This document shows positions 51,746 to 59,345 of a DNA stretch of 64,000 bases, in pieces. Position 1 is the stretch's first letter. Every line of letters starts with the position of its first letter. The notes under the pieces were generated by a model. It ran no database searches. It was not told the DNA's origin and worked only from the letters and a program-made list of their open reading frames with translations. Source of the DNA: Mycobacterium sp. MS1601 (GTDB lineage Bacteria; Actinomycetota; Actinomycetes; Mycobacteriales; Mycobacteriaceae). The stretch covers positions 2,914,001-2,978,000 of the forward strand of contig NZ_CP019420.1 of the NCBI RefSeq assembly GCF_001984215.1, read 5' to 3'. The translations under genes were made by a program, and so were the position numbers.

Positions 51746-53029
51746 ATGGAGCTGCCCTTCGATGAGTGGCTGCCGAAACAACGCTGGTACGCCGGACGCA
51801 ACCGCACGCTGGTCTCGGCGACGCCCGCGGCGGTGACGGCGCTGCGTGAGGACCTGGATCTGGTCCTGGTGGACGCCGTCTACGCCGACGGCCCGCAGGA
51901 GCGGTACCAGGTGCTGGTGGCCTGGGATGCGACCGTCACCAACGAGGCCGCGGTGATCGGCGTCGACGGCGCGCGCACGGGCTCCGACGCCTTGTTCGAC
52001 CCGGCGGCCGCCGCTTTTGTCCTGTCGCTGATCGACGGCTCCGCACGCCGCGGCGAGGTGGGCTTCGAGCGTGAACCCAACGTGGTGCTGCCCACGGACG
52101 CCACCCCGCGGGTGTCGTCAGCCGAGCAGAGCAACACCAGTGTCATCTTCGGCAAGCAGGCCATGTTCAAAGCGTTTCGCCGGGTGAGCCCGGGCATCAA
52201 CCCCGATATCGAGATCAACCGGGTGCTGGGCAGAGCAGGCAACAACAACGTCGCCAAACTGCTCGGTGCCTACGAAACGGTGTGGGACGGCCAACCCTGC
52301 CCGCTGGGCATGCTCACCGATTTTGCCGCCAATTCCACTGAGGGCTGGGACATGGCCACCGCCAGCTCACGGGCGCTGTACGCCGGTGAGCCGGGTGGTG
52401 ACCTCGCGGCGGAAACCTATCGTCTGGGTGAGGCCGTGGCCTCCGTGCACAAAGCTCTGGCCGTCGAACTGGGCTCGGGCACAGCCGAATTCCCCGTCGA
52501 GACCGCGCTGGCCCGGCTGGCGTCAGCCACGTCGCAGGTGCCGCAGCTCGCCGAGTACGGACCTGCCATCGAAGCGCGGTTCCGCGCGCTGGCCGGCGTG
52601 CCGATGGTGGTTCAGCGTGTACATGGCGATCTGCACCTCGGTCAGGTGCTCCGCACCCCGGAGACCTGGCTGCTGATCGACTTCGAAGGCGAACCCGGTG
52701 CACCGCTGGAGGAACGACGCAAAGCGGATTCGCCCATCCGTGATGTGGCGGGCATGCTGCGCTCCTACGAGTACGCCGCCTACCAGCCGTTGGTGGGGAC
52801 CGAGGTTGGGGTCGACGCGTTGGCGCAAGCGACGGCCTGGGTGGATGCCAACCGCACCGCGTTCTGCGACGGGTACGCCGCGGTCTCGGGAACCGACCCT
52901 CGCGCGGAGAAAGCTCTGCTGGCGGCGTATGAATTGGACAAGGCCGTCTACGAAGCGGCCTACGAATCGCGGTACCGGCCGGATTGGTTGCCGATCCCGC
53001 TTCGTTCCATCTCGCGTTTGGTGGTGTGA
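51746..53029 (+). CDS. mak: Maltokinase (trehalose/GlgE pathway)
   Basis: 427 residues. N-terminal cap [17 protein letters not shown]-lobe with [27 protein letters not shown], catalytic loop [37 protein letters not shown] (catalytic Asp in HGDLH, metal Asp in DFEGEP), ending [13 protein letters not shown]. It is very similar throughout to M. tuberculosis Rv0127, which phosphorylates maltose to maltose-1-phosphate for GlgE. In most mycobacteria mak is next to or fused with treS; here treS is not adjacent, and the neighbours are a GntR regulator, an importer and an SRPBCC gene. A second, specialised copy is possible. Start ATG 51746, AGAAGGG upstream. Confidence 0.88.
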   Translation: MELPFDEWLPKQRWYAGRNRTLVSATPAAVTALREDLDLVLVDAVYADGPQERYQVLVAWDATVTNEAAVIGVDGARTGSDALFDPAAAAFVLSLIDGSARRGEVGFEREPNVVLPTDATPRVSSAEQSNTSVIFGKQAMFKAFRRVSPGINPDIEINRVLGRAGNNNVAKLLGAYETVWDGQPCPLGMLTDFAANSTEGWDMATASSRALYAGEPGGDLAAETYRLGEAVASVHKALAVELGSGTAEFPVETALARLASATSQVPQLAEYGPAIEARFRALAGVPMVVQRVHGDLHLGQVLRTPETWLLIDFEGEPGAPLEERRKADSPIRDVAGMLRSYEYAAYQPLVGTEVGVDALAQATAWVDANRTAFCDGYAAVSGTDPRAEKALLAAYELDKAVYEAAYESRYRPDWLPIPLRSISRLVV

Positions 53030-53487
53030 TGCACGCTTCGGTCACTGTCCGCATGAACGCTCCCGCCGAGGAGATCTGGGACGTCGTCGCCGACGTCCGC
53101 AACACCCCTAAGTTCTCTCCCGAGGTGTTCGAGTCCGAATGGCTCGATGGCGCAACGGGCCCCGCGTTGGGTGCGAAGTTCCGGGGGCACGTCAAGCGCA
53201 ACGAGATCGGCCCCGTGTACTGGACGACCTGCCGGGTGACAGCCTGTGAGCGGGGTCGCGAGTTCGGCTTCGAGGTGCTGGCAGGTGGCAAATCGGTGAA
53301 CAACTGGCACTATGCCTTCGCTCCGGCAGCCGGTGGCGGTACCGATGTCACCGAGTCGTTCCGGATGACCGAGGGGCTACTGGCGACGGTGTTCGGCATC
53401 TTCGGCGGGCAGCTACGGACCCGGCGCAACAAGCGGGATATGACCACCACGCTGAACCGCATCAAAGACGTGGTTGAGGTCCGGTAG
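53029..53487 (+). CDS. SRPBCC/polyketide cyclase-like small protein
   Basis: 152 residues. Helix-grip fold pattern: [87 protein letters not shown]. These proteins bind or cyclise hydrophobic ligands; the substrate is unknown. ATG 53029 shares one base with the maltokinase stop (TGATG), so it is translationally coupled to maltokinase, a pairing I cannot explain from known biology. Confidence 0.85.
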   Translation: MHASVTVRMNAPAEEIWDVVADVRNTPKFSPEVFESEWLDGATGPALGAKFRGHVKRNEIGPVYWTTCRVTACERGREFGFEVLAGGKSVNNWHYAFAPAAGGGTDVTESFRMTEGLLATVFGIFGGQLRTRRNKRDMTTTLNRIKDVVEVR

Positions 53488-53532
53488 TCGGCAACTGCAC
53501 GCTCACTACAGTGTCGACGCAAGTGATAGTCC

Positions 53533-55140
53533 TCAGCGGGCGGCTGTGCGGAGGCACCGTTCTATCCGCTCCAGGATTTGCTCCAGCAGGTCGGGTGTGG
53601 TCGCGAAGTTCAACCGTGCGAACGACGCGGTGTCCACGGCGGTGTGCTGACTGAAATCGGCGCCGGCACTGAGTTGAACTCCGCCGTCGAGGATGTGCTT
53701 GGCGGGATCCCGGAAAAGGGCAGTGCCGCTGAAATCCAACCAGGCCAGGTAGGTGGCCTCCGGCTCGCGGTATCGCAATCCGTGCTGGGTGGCGACCCAC
53801 TCTGAGACGCGGGTTCGGTTGCGGTGCAACAAGTCAGCCATCTGCTTCTGCCAGGCGTCGCTGTCCCGCCAGGCAGCCACCGTTGCCTTCCGGCTCAGTA
53901 CGCTCGGGGTGCCGAAGTAGTCCAGAGGTGCCCTGTCCAACGCCCGGGCGGTGGGCTGGTGCCCGACGTGGGCGACGGCGCAGCGGATACCGGCCAGGTT
54001 GAACGCCTTGGTGGCCGATGTGGCGGTGACGGTGAGTGCGGCGACGTCTGGTCCCAGGGATGCGAACGGGACGTGAGTGTACGGAGCGTACGTCAGATCG
54101 GAATGGATCTCGTCGGCGAACACCGGGATCTGTTGGGCACGGACGAGATCGGCGAGGGCTCGCAGTTCCTGAACGCGGAACACCCGACCGGTCGGGTTGT
54201 GTGGGTTGACCACGATCAGCAGGCGCGGTTTGTGCTGCGCCACTGCGTCCCGGTGTTGCTCGAGATCCAGTTCTCCGGATTCGCGCAAGCGCAGCGAAAC
54301 GATGGTCCGTCCGGCCCGCTCGATGGCCGCCAGGAACGGTGGATAGGTTGGAACATGCAGTGCCACAGCATCACCAGGAGAGGTGGTCTGTTCGATGACC
54401 ACCTGCAGCACCTGAATCAGGTCGCTGAACACCCGGGTGCGATCCGGCATCGGGGTCCAGCCGTAGCGTGTCATCATCCGATCTGTGAAAGCATTGACCA
54501 CCGGGTCACCCTCGGGCCAGTGCGGATAGCCGAGGTCCTGCCGATCAAGGGTCTGCCGCAGTGCTGCCGACACCGCGGGCGGGATGCCCAGATCCATGTC
54601 TGCGACCCAGGCGGGCAGCACCGTCGGTGGCACAGCCGTCCACTTGGCGCCGTGCCCGTCGCGCAGCCGTTCCGGGTTCTCGGAGGGCTGACGGGCCAAG
54701 ACGTCCCGCAGGGTCTCCATCTGCCCGTGGTGCTGGGCCAGTTCCTCGAAAACGTGCTGCAGCGCGGCGGCCTGCGTGAGTTCACGCGCCGGGCCCAGAA
54801 ATTCGGCCGGCGGCTGTCGCAACAGGCAGGCCTCGGGTTCGGCGGCACCGACGTCGGTGTGCATGCGCATTCGGGTCTGGGCGCAGCGTCCCAGTAACTC
54901 GTCCACCGGCCCGCTGGCACTGAACTCGGCTTCGCGGTCGCGGTCCACCGGCCGGCCGCGGACAAAACCACCGACCCACGTGTCGACCACGGCCAGGCAG
55001 TGATGAAGCAGCGCGTAGGGGGTGTTGGCGCCGGGGTAGGCGTGCGCATTGGCCCGTTCGTCGCCCAACTCGGCCACGAGCGAGGCCATCCCGTCCAGGG
55101 CGCGGTCGGTGAAGTAGAGATAGTCGTCGCGTGTCAGCAC
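53533..55140 (-). CDS. DinB-like domain fused to a MalY/PatB-type PLP C-S lyase
   Basis: 535 residues from GTG 55140 (MLTRDDYLYFTDRAL), chosen for AAGGAG seven bases upstream; the frame is open to GTG 55203. Residues ~1-155 form a DinB/DUF664 four-helix domain with metal-ligand His in LLHHCLAVVDTW and EELAQHHGQMETLRDVL. Residues ~160-535 form a fold-type I PLP enzyme of the cystathionine beta-lyase/MalY group (VLPAWVADMDLGIPPAV, VNPHNPTGRVF, ADEIHSDLTY, PLP Lys in TSATKAFNLAGIRCA). DinB domains of actinobacteria include mycothiol-dependent transferases, so a thiol or C-S chemistry theme is plausible. Divergent from the CGNR regulator. Confidence 0.85.
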   Translation of the reverse strand: MLTRDDYLYFTDRALDGMASLVAELGDERANAHAYPGANTPYALLHHCLAVVDTWVGGFVRGRPVDRDREAEFSASGPVDELLGRCAQTRMRMHTDVGAAEPEACLLRQPPAEFLGPARELTQAAALQHVFEELAQHHGQMETLRDVLARQPSENPERLRDGHGAKWTAVPPTVLPAWVADMDLGIPPAVSAALRQTLDRQDLGYPHWPEGDPVVNAFTDRMMTRYGWTPMPDRTRVFSDLIQVLQVVIEQTTSPGDAVALHVPTYPPFLAAIERAGRTIVSLRLRESGELDLEQHRDAVAQHKPRLLIVVNPHNPTGRVFRVQELRALADLVRAQQIPVFADEIHSDLTYAPYTHVPFASLGPDVAALTVTATSATKAFNLAGIRCAVAHVGHQPTARALDRAPLDYFGTPSVLSRKATVAAWRDSDAWQKQMADLLHRNRTRVSEWVATQHGLRYREPEATYLAWLDFSGTALFRDPAKHILDGGVQLSAGADFSQHTAVDTASFARLNFATTPDLLEQILERIERCLRTAAR

Positions 55141-55157
55141 GGCGGCGCTCCTTCGAT

Positions 55158-55180
55158 AGTAACCAGCTGAACCGGTGACG
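55158..55180. promoter_or_regulatory. CGNR-type operator, site 1 (imperfect)
   Basis: aGTaACC-N9-GGTGACG: left arm 5 of 7, right arm 7 of 7 against CGTCACC-N9-GGTGACG. It lies 18 nt before the DinB-lyase start at 55140. Its centre is 40 bp from site 2. Confidence 0.5.
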
Positions 55181-55197
55181 AAGTTTGCCTGATCGAG

Positions 55198-55220
55198 CGT
55201 CACCGGTCAAGATGGTGATG
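55198..55220. promoter_or_regulatory. CGNR-type operator, site 2
   Basis: CGTCACC-N9-GGTGAtG, 13 of 14 arm positions matching. The last base is the first base of the CGNR regulator GTG, so binding here would block its own start region (autoregulation). The GGTGACG of site 1 and CGTCACC of site 2 also form a longer inverted repeat, CCGGTGACG-N17-CGTCACCGG. Confidence 0.65.
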
Positions 55221-55759
55221 TGGAGTTCGTCTTCGTGAGCGGAAACCTCGGGCTGGATCTCGCGGGCACTAGGAAATGGCGCCGCACCGAGCCCGAAGAA
55301 CTGCTGCCCGACGCCGATGCGCTGGCCCGTTGGTTCGCCGAAACCGGAGAGATGCCGGCAGGTATCCGGGTGGATTCGGAGGTATTCGGCGCCGCGTTGA
55401 TGCTGCGCGAGGCTATCTACCGACTGGCCGCCGCGCGAGTGTCGGGATCTCCCTTTGATGCCGATGACCTGGTATCTGTAAACCGCTGGGCCGTGCAGCC
55501 AGGCTTCGGTATAGAGCTGACCAGCGACGGCGTGACGCGCGCCGGGGGAGCGCGGGCAGCGTTGGCGGAGGTGGCCCGCTCTGCGGCCGTTGTACTCGCC
55601 GATGTCGATGCGCCCATGAAGGAGTGTGGTCGTCCCACCTGTACCCGCATCTATCTGGACCGGTCACGCGGCATGCGACGCACCTGGTGTGGCATGGACG
55701 AGTGCGGCAACAGAGTCAAGGCCGCGGCTTACCGCGCACGTAAGCGCGAGCGGGCTTAG
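55220..55759 (+). CDS. CGNR zinc-finger transcriptional regulator
   Basis: 179 residues from GTG 55220. The N-terminal ABATE-type stress-ligand domain (FVFVSGNLGLDLAGTRKWRR ... ALMLREAIYRLAAARV) is followed by the CGNR zinc finger CGRPTCTRIYLDRSRGMRRTWCGMDECGNRVKAAAYRARKR (about 137-177), whose four Cys coordinate zinc and which ends in a basic DNA-contact segment. Regulators of this family have few known targets or operators. Here it is divergent from the DinB-lyase gene and 111 nt upstream of the MFS gene; two operator-like sites precede each of these units, so I infer that it controls all three genes. Confidence 0.88.
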   Translation: MEFVFVSGNLGLDLAGTRKWRRTEPEELLPDADALARWFAETGEMPAGIRVDSEVFGAALMLREAIYRLAAARVSGSPFDADDLVSVNRWAVQPGFGIELTSDGVTRAGGARAALAEVARSAAVVLADVDAPMKECGRPTCTRIYLDRSRGMRRTWCGMDECGNRVKAAAYRARKRERA

Positions 55760-55778
55760 AAGCTTTACTTCCCCGAAA

Positions 55779-55801
55779 CGTCACCTGCTTGACAGGTGAC
55801 G
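55779..55801. promoter_or_regulatory. CGNR-type operator, site 3, with promoter
   Basis: CGTCACC-N9-GGTGACG, perfect; the arms extend inward to CGTCACCTG-N5-CAGGTGACG. The hexamer TTGACA (55789-55794) within the site, 17 nt upstream of TGATGA (55812-55817), is a plausible -35/-10 pair, so the site covers the -35 of the MFS gene. Confidence 0.68.
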
Positions 55802-55823
55802 CTGTGCGTCCTGATGATCTTCC

Positions 55824-55846
55824 CGTCACCAGTTGAAGTGGTGACG
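55824..55846. promoter_or_regulatory. CGNR-type operator, site 4
   Basis: CGTCACC-N9-GGTGACG, perfect, arms extendable to CGTCACCA-N7-TGGTGACG. It is 45 bp centre to centre from site 3 and 24 nt before the MFS start. Two sites on similar helical faces suggest cooperative binding. Confidence 0.68.
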
Positions 55847-55870
55847 TTACTGAACACGGAAGGTCACCCC

Positions 55871-57250
55871 ATGGATCCCACCCTGCCCACGGCAGTTCAC
55901 TCCCAACGGCTCACCACCGCGGAGGTCTCCGCCCGCCTGGAACGCCTGCCGTGGACGCGCTATCAACGCGGCCTGTTCCTGGTCATCGCGACCGCATGGT
56001 TGTTCGATTCGATCGACCTCGGTGCGTTGACATTCCTGCTGGCGCCGATCAGTCGTGAGTTCGGGCTCAGCGCGGCACAAGCAGGACTGGTGGGCAGCGC
56101 CACCTTCGCGGGCATGTTCATCGGCGCGGTGGGGGCCGGGCTGCTGGCCGACCGCTTCGGCCGGTTGGCGGTCTTCAAATACAGCATCATCGTGTGGGGC
56201 ACCGCGAGCCTGTTGTTGGCGTGCTCCTGGGATTTCGCCAGCCTGGCATCCTTCCGCTTCCTGCTCGGCATCGGTATGGGCGCTGAATTTCCCGTTGCCG
56301 CAGCACTTCTCTCCGAGTTCGTGCCGTCGGCCAAACGCGGGCGCTACGTCGCGCTGATGGAGGGCACCTGGCCGGTGGGCTTCATCCTGGCCGGCGTGCT
56401 GTCGTTTGTCCTGCTCACCACCACCCTGGGCTGGCGCGGCTTTTTCGTCATGCAGTCGGTGTTGGCCATCGTCGCGTTGATCGTGCGGCGCAATCTGCCG
56501 GAGTCGCCGCGCTGGCTGGTCTCGCGCGGACGGCACGACGACGCCGCGGCGGTGCTCGACACCCTCGAACGTCGCACCGAACAGGCCCATGGCAAGTCGC
56601 TGCCAGAGCCCGTGGTTGTCCAGGTCGCAGAAAACGGTGAAAAGGCGGGATTGCGTGCGCTTTTCACTTCTGCATACCGCCGCCGTACCATTGCCAGCTG
56701 GGCCATGTGGTTCTGCCTGCTGGGCGGCTACTACGGTCTGACGACGTGGTTGGGCAAGCTGTTGGCCGACAGCGGTTTCGACATGGTGAAATCAGTCGGG
56801 TATATCGTGGTGATGGCGCTGTGGGGCATTCCGGGATTCCTCACGGCCGCATACTTGATCGAAGTGGTGGGCCGGAAAACGTGCCTGGTGGGCTTTACGC
56901 TGAGCTCGGCCGTCGCCGCCTTCGCCTACGGAAACGCCTCCGGTGTCACCGAACTGATCATCGCGGGGTCGTTCCTGCAGTTTTTCTTCTTCGGGATGTT
57001 CTCGTCGATCTTTGCCTACACCCCGGAGCTGTTCCCCACCCGTGCCCGCGCCATCGGGATGGGCAGTTCCACCGCGGCGGGCCGGCTGGGGTCGATATTC
57101 GGGCCCGTCGTGGTGCCGATGGTGATCGCCAGCAACGGCACTGCTGTCGTATTCACCTGCAGTGCAGTGTTGTTCGTCATCGGCTCGCTGATCGCTGTCT
57201 TCGCGTTGCCGGAGACGCGGCAGACGGTGTTGGAAGAGATATCGGCCTAG
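55871..57250 (+). CDS. MFS transporter (sugar/organic acid:H+ symporter type)
   Basis: 459 residues from ATG 55871 (MDPTLPTAVHS), with GGAAGG seven bases upstream. Twelve helices; MFS signatures LLADRFGRLAVFKYS after TM2, FLLGIGMGAEFPVAAALLSEFVP, RGRYVALMEGTWPVGF, and the central RRNLPESPRWLVSRGR. It belongs to the AAHS/SP-like group with NiaP and aromatic acid transporters. The two upstream operator sites link it to the CGNR regulator. The substrate may be related to the DinB-lyase reaction, but this is inference. Confidence 0.88.
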   Translation: MDPTLPTAVHSQRLTTAEVSARLERLPWTRYQRGLFLVIATAWLFDSIDLGALTFLLAPISREFGLSAAQAGLVGSATFAGMFIGAVGAGLLADRFGRLAVFKYSIIVWGTASLLLACSWDFASLASFRFLLGIGMGAEFPVAAALLSEFVPSAKRGRYVALMEGTWPVGFILAGVLSFVLLTTTLGWRGFFVMQSVLAIVALIVRRNLPESPRWLVSRGRHDDAAAVLDTLERRTEQAHGKSLPEPVVVQVAENGEKAGLRALFTSAYRRRTIASWAMWFCLLGGYYGLTTWLGKLLADSGFDMVKSVGYIVVMALWGIPGFLTAAYLIEVVGRKTCLVGFTLSSAVAAFAYGNASGVTELIIAGSFLQFFFFGMFSSIFAYTPELFPTRARAIGMGSSTAAGRLGSIFGPVVVPMVIASNGTAVVFTCSAVLFVIGSLIAVFALPETRQTVLEEISA

Positions 57251-57804
57251 AAGATGGTCTCGGTGCAGTAGGTGCGCTCGGGCGACGGGTAGGGCCAGAC
57301 GAACTGGTTGCCGACGTCCGGGCACATCTGCCTGTCGTGCACTTCGTAGCGCTGGTTCACCTGCACCAGCACACCACCGGCCGGATTGGGTTCTGCCGTC
57401 GCGCAATCGGCAAGTTGCAGGGCACCGAACGGAAGCTGCATCAGGTAGCAGTGTTCGGCCAACAGATTGGGCACCAGGCACAACCCGGCGGTGGCCTCGT
57501 CGGCCACGTCACGATCGAAGCGCTGGTATTCCGGCGTCGGGCACTCATCGCCGGCGGCGACGGTGGCGCCGACGACGTAGCTCGGGTCCTCGATGCACGA
57601 AGCCTTCCTCGCCTGAACGTGATTGGGCTCATCGGACGGCACCACCACGCAGTCGCCGACGGCGAAGGACCGGGCGTGTTCCTCGTCGAACGCGACGCGG
57701 GCGCGGTGTAGTGAACTGACGCCGACAACCGTCGCCGCCGCCACCATCACGGTGACAGCGACCGCAACGACGGAGCGCTCCTGGCGGCGTAGGCGTGGCG
57801 TCAC
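57247..57804 (-). CDS. Single-pass membrane protein of unknown function
   Basis: 185 residues. Basic N terminus, one membrane helix (SVVAVAVTVMVAAATVVGV, about 11-29), then an extracytoplasmic domain with Cys near residues 52, 70, 87, 109, 119, 134, 161 and 180 arranged as DCVVVPSD...ASCIED...DECPTPE...GLCLVPNLLAEHCYL. The cysteine spacing resembles that of mycobacterial LppU-like and other exported disulfide-rich proteins. Start GTG 57804. It converges on the MFS gene with a 4-nt overlap. No function assigned. Confidence 0.7.
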   Translation of the reverse strand: MTPRLRRQERSVVAVAVTVMVAAATVVGVSSLHRARVAFDEEHARSFAVGDCVVVPSDEPNHVQARKASCIEDPSYVVGATVAAGDECPTPEYQRFDRDVADEATAGLCLVPNLLAEHCYLMQLPFGALQLADCATAEPNPAGGVLVQVNQRYEVHDRQMCPDVGNQFVWPYPSPERTYCTETIF

Positions 57805-57970
57805 GCAAAGAGAGTCGCAGACGTTTTCGCCCCTGTCTCGCGAACCCCTTTACCTCCGTTTTTGTGAAATTTCTGAACGACACGCCGGTAATTCACGAGA
57901 AAACTATCCGCTGGCTGCTGTTACGCGTGTGACAGAAGTTGAGGTAGCGAACTACTCTAGACCCGCCATA

Positions 57971-57984
57971 GTGACCAATGTCAC
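57971..57984. promoter_or_regulatory. Palindromic operator upstream of the P450 gene
   Basis: GTGAC-CAAT-GTCAC, perfect 5-bp arms with a 4-nt centre, 23 nt before the P450 ATG. It shares the TGAC-N4-GTCA core with the fadE operator at 4700-4713, which may be coincidence or a common regulator. Confidence 0.45.
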
Positions 57985-58006
57985 ACTCGTGGTGAAGGGG
58001 GTCGCC

Positions 58007-59314
58007 ATGACTGCAACCATCGGACCGACCGGTTTGGCCCACCGCGAGAACGGAACGCCGCCGCCATACGTGCCGCTGTCGGAGGTCCGCCTGGACCAAC
58101 TCGACTTCTGGGCCATGGACGACGATATCCGCGACGGCGCGTTCGCGACCCTGCGCCGCGAGGCTCCGATCACCTTCCACGAGGTGCCCGAGGTCCCGGG
58201 TTTCCCCACCGGCCCCGGACACTGGGCGCTGGCGTCGTACGAGCACGTCCACCACGCCAGCAGGCACCCCGACATCTTCAGCTCGGTGCCCACCTCCACC
58301 GCGCTCAACGACACCGCCGTCGAGCTCGCCGAGTTCCTCGGCTCGATGATCAACCTCGACGACCCCCGCCATCAACGCCTGCGCTGCATCGTCAACCGTG
58401 CCTTCACCCCGAAGGTGCTCACCCGCATCGAACAAAGCGTCCGTGACCGGGCGCGACGGCTGGTGGACACCTTGATCGCCGAGCATCCGGACGGGCAGGC
58501 CGACTTCGTGACGGCCATGGCGGGGCCGCTGCCGCTGCAGATCATCTGCGACATGATGGGCATTCCCGAGGAGGACGAGCCCAAGATCTTCCAGTGGACC
58601 ACCGTCCTGCTGGGTGCCGGTGATCCCGAAGTGGCGCACGATTTCGAGGAAGTGGTGGCAGCGGGCACCAATCTTGCGATGTACGGGATCGAGCTGGCGG
58701 AGTCGCGGCGGGCGCAGCCCACCGAGGATCTGACGTCCAACCTGGTGCACGCCGAGGTCGACGGCGAAAGCCTGCATTCGGAGGAGATCGCCTCGTTCTT
58801 CATCCTGCTGTCGGCGGCCGGCAACGAGACCACTCGCAACGCGATGAGCCATGGCATGGTGGCGCTGTCGCGTTACCCCGAACAACGTGAGATCTGGTGG
58901 AACGACTTCGACGCCGTGGCCCCCACCGCAGTCGAGGAGATCGTCCGCTGGGCCTCGCCGGTGATCTTCATGCGCCGCAATCTCACCCGCGACATCGAAC
59001 TGGGCGGCGTCGCCATGAAGGCCGGCGACAAGGTGTCCATGTGGTACAACTCCGCCAACCGTGACGAACGAAAGTTCGTCAATCCGTGGATGTTCGACGT
59101 GACCCGCGATCCCAACCCTCAACTGGGCTTCGGCGGTGGCGGAGTGCACTTCTGCCTGGGCGCGAACCTGGCGCGCCGAGAACTGCGGGTGGCGTTCGAC
59201 GAGCTGCGCACGCGGGTGCCGGACATCGCCGCCGTCGAGGAACCGGCGATCCTCAAATCGGCCTTCATCCACGGGATCAAACGACTACCCGTGGCATGGA
59301 CTCCGGTTACCTAG
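58007..59314 (+). CDS. Cytochrome P450, CYP124-like
   Basis: 435 residues from ATG 58007 with GAAGGGG Shine-Dalgarno. I-helix AGNETTRNAMSHG (about 268-280), ExxR in PTAVEEIVRWASP, heme-ligand loop LGFGGGGVHFCLGANLARRE (Cys about 383). The whole N-terminal half (NGTPPPYVPLSEVRLDQLDFWAMDDDIRDGAFATLRREAPITF) matches M. tuberculosis CYP124A1 (Rv2266), an omega-hydroxylase of methyl-branched lipids that also attacks the sterol side chain. It needs ferredoxin and a reductase, none adjacent. 202 nt of upstream region holds one palindrome. Confidence 0.92.
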   Translation: MTATIGPTGLAHRENGTPPPYVPLSEVRLDQLDFWAMDDDIRDGAFATLRREAPITFHEVPEVPGFPTGPGHWALASYEHVHHASRHPDIFSSVPTSTALNDTAVELAEFLGSMINLDDPRHQRLRCIVNRAFTPKVLTRIEQSVRDRARRLVDTLIAEHPDGQADFVTAMAGPLPLQIICDMMGIPEEDEPKIFQWTTVLLGAGDPEVAHDFEEVVAAGTNLAMYGIELAESRRAQPTEDLTSNLVHAEVDGESLHSEEIASFFILLSAAGNETTRNAMSHGMVALSRYPEQREIWWNDFDAVAPTAVEEIVRWASPVIFMRRNLTRDIELGGVAMKAGDKVSMWYNSANRDERKFVNPWMFDVTRDPNPQLGFGGGGVHFCLGANLARRELRVAFDELRTRVPDIAAVEEPAILKSAFIHGIKRLPVAWTPVT

Positions 59315-59345
59315 TCGGGAGGCGCGGTCGGTAGTTTTGCCGACG

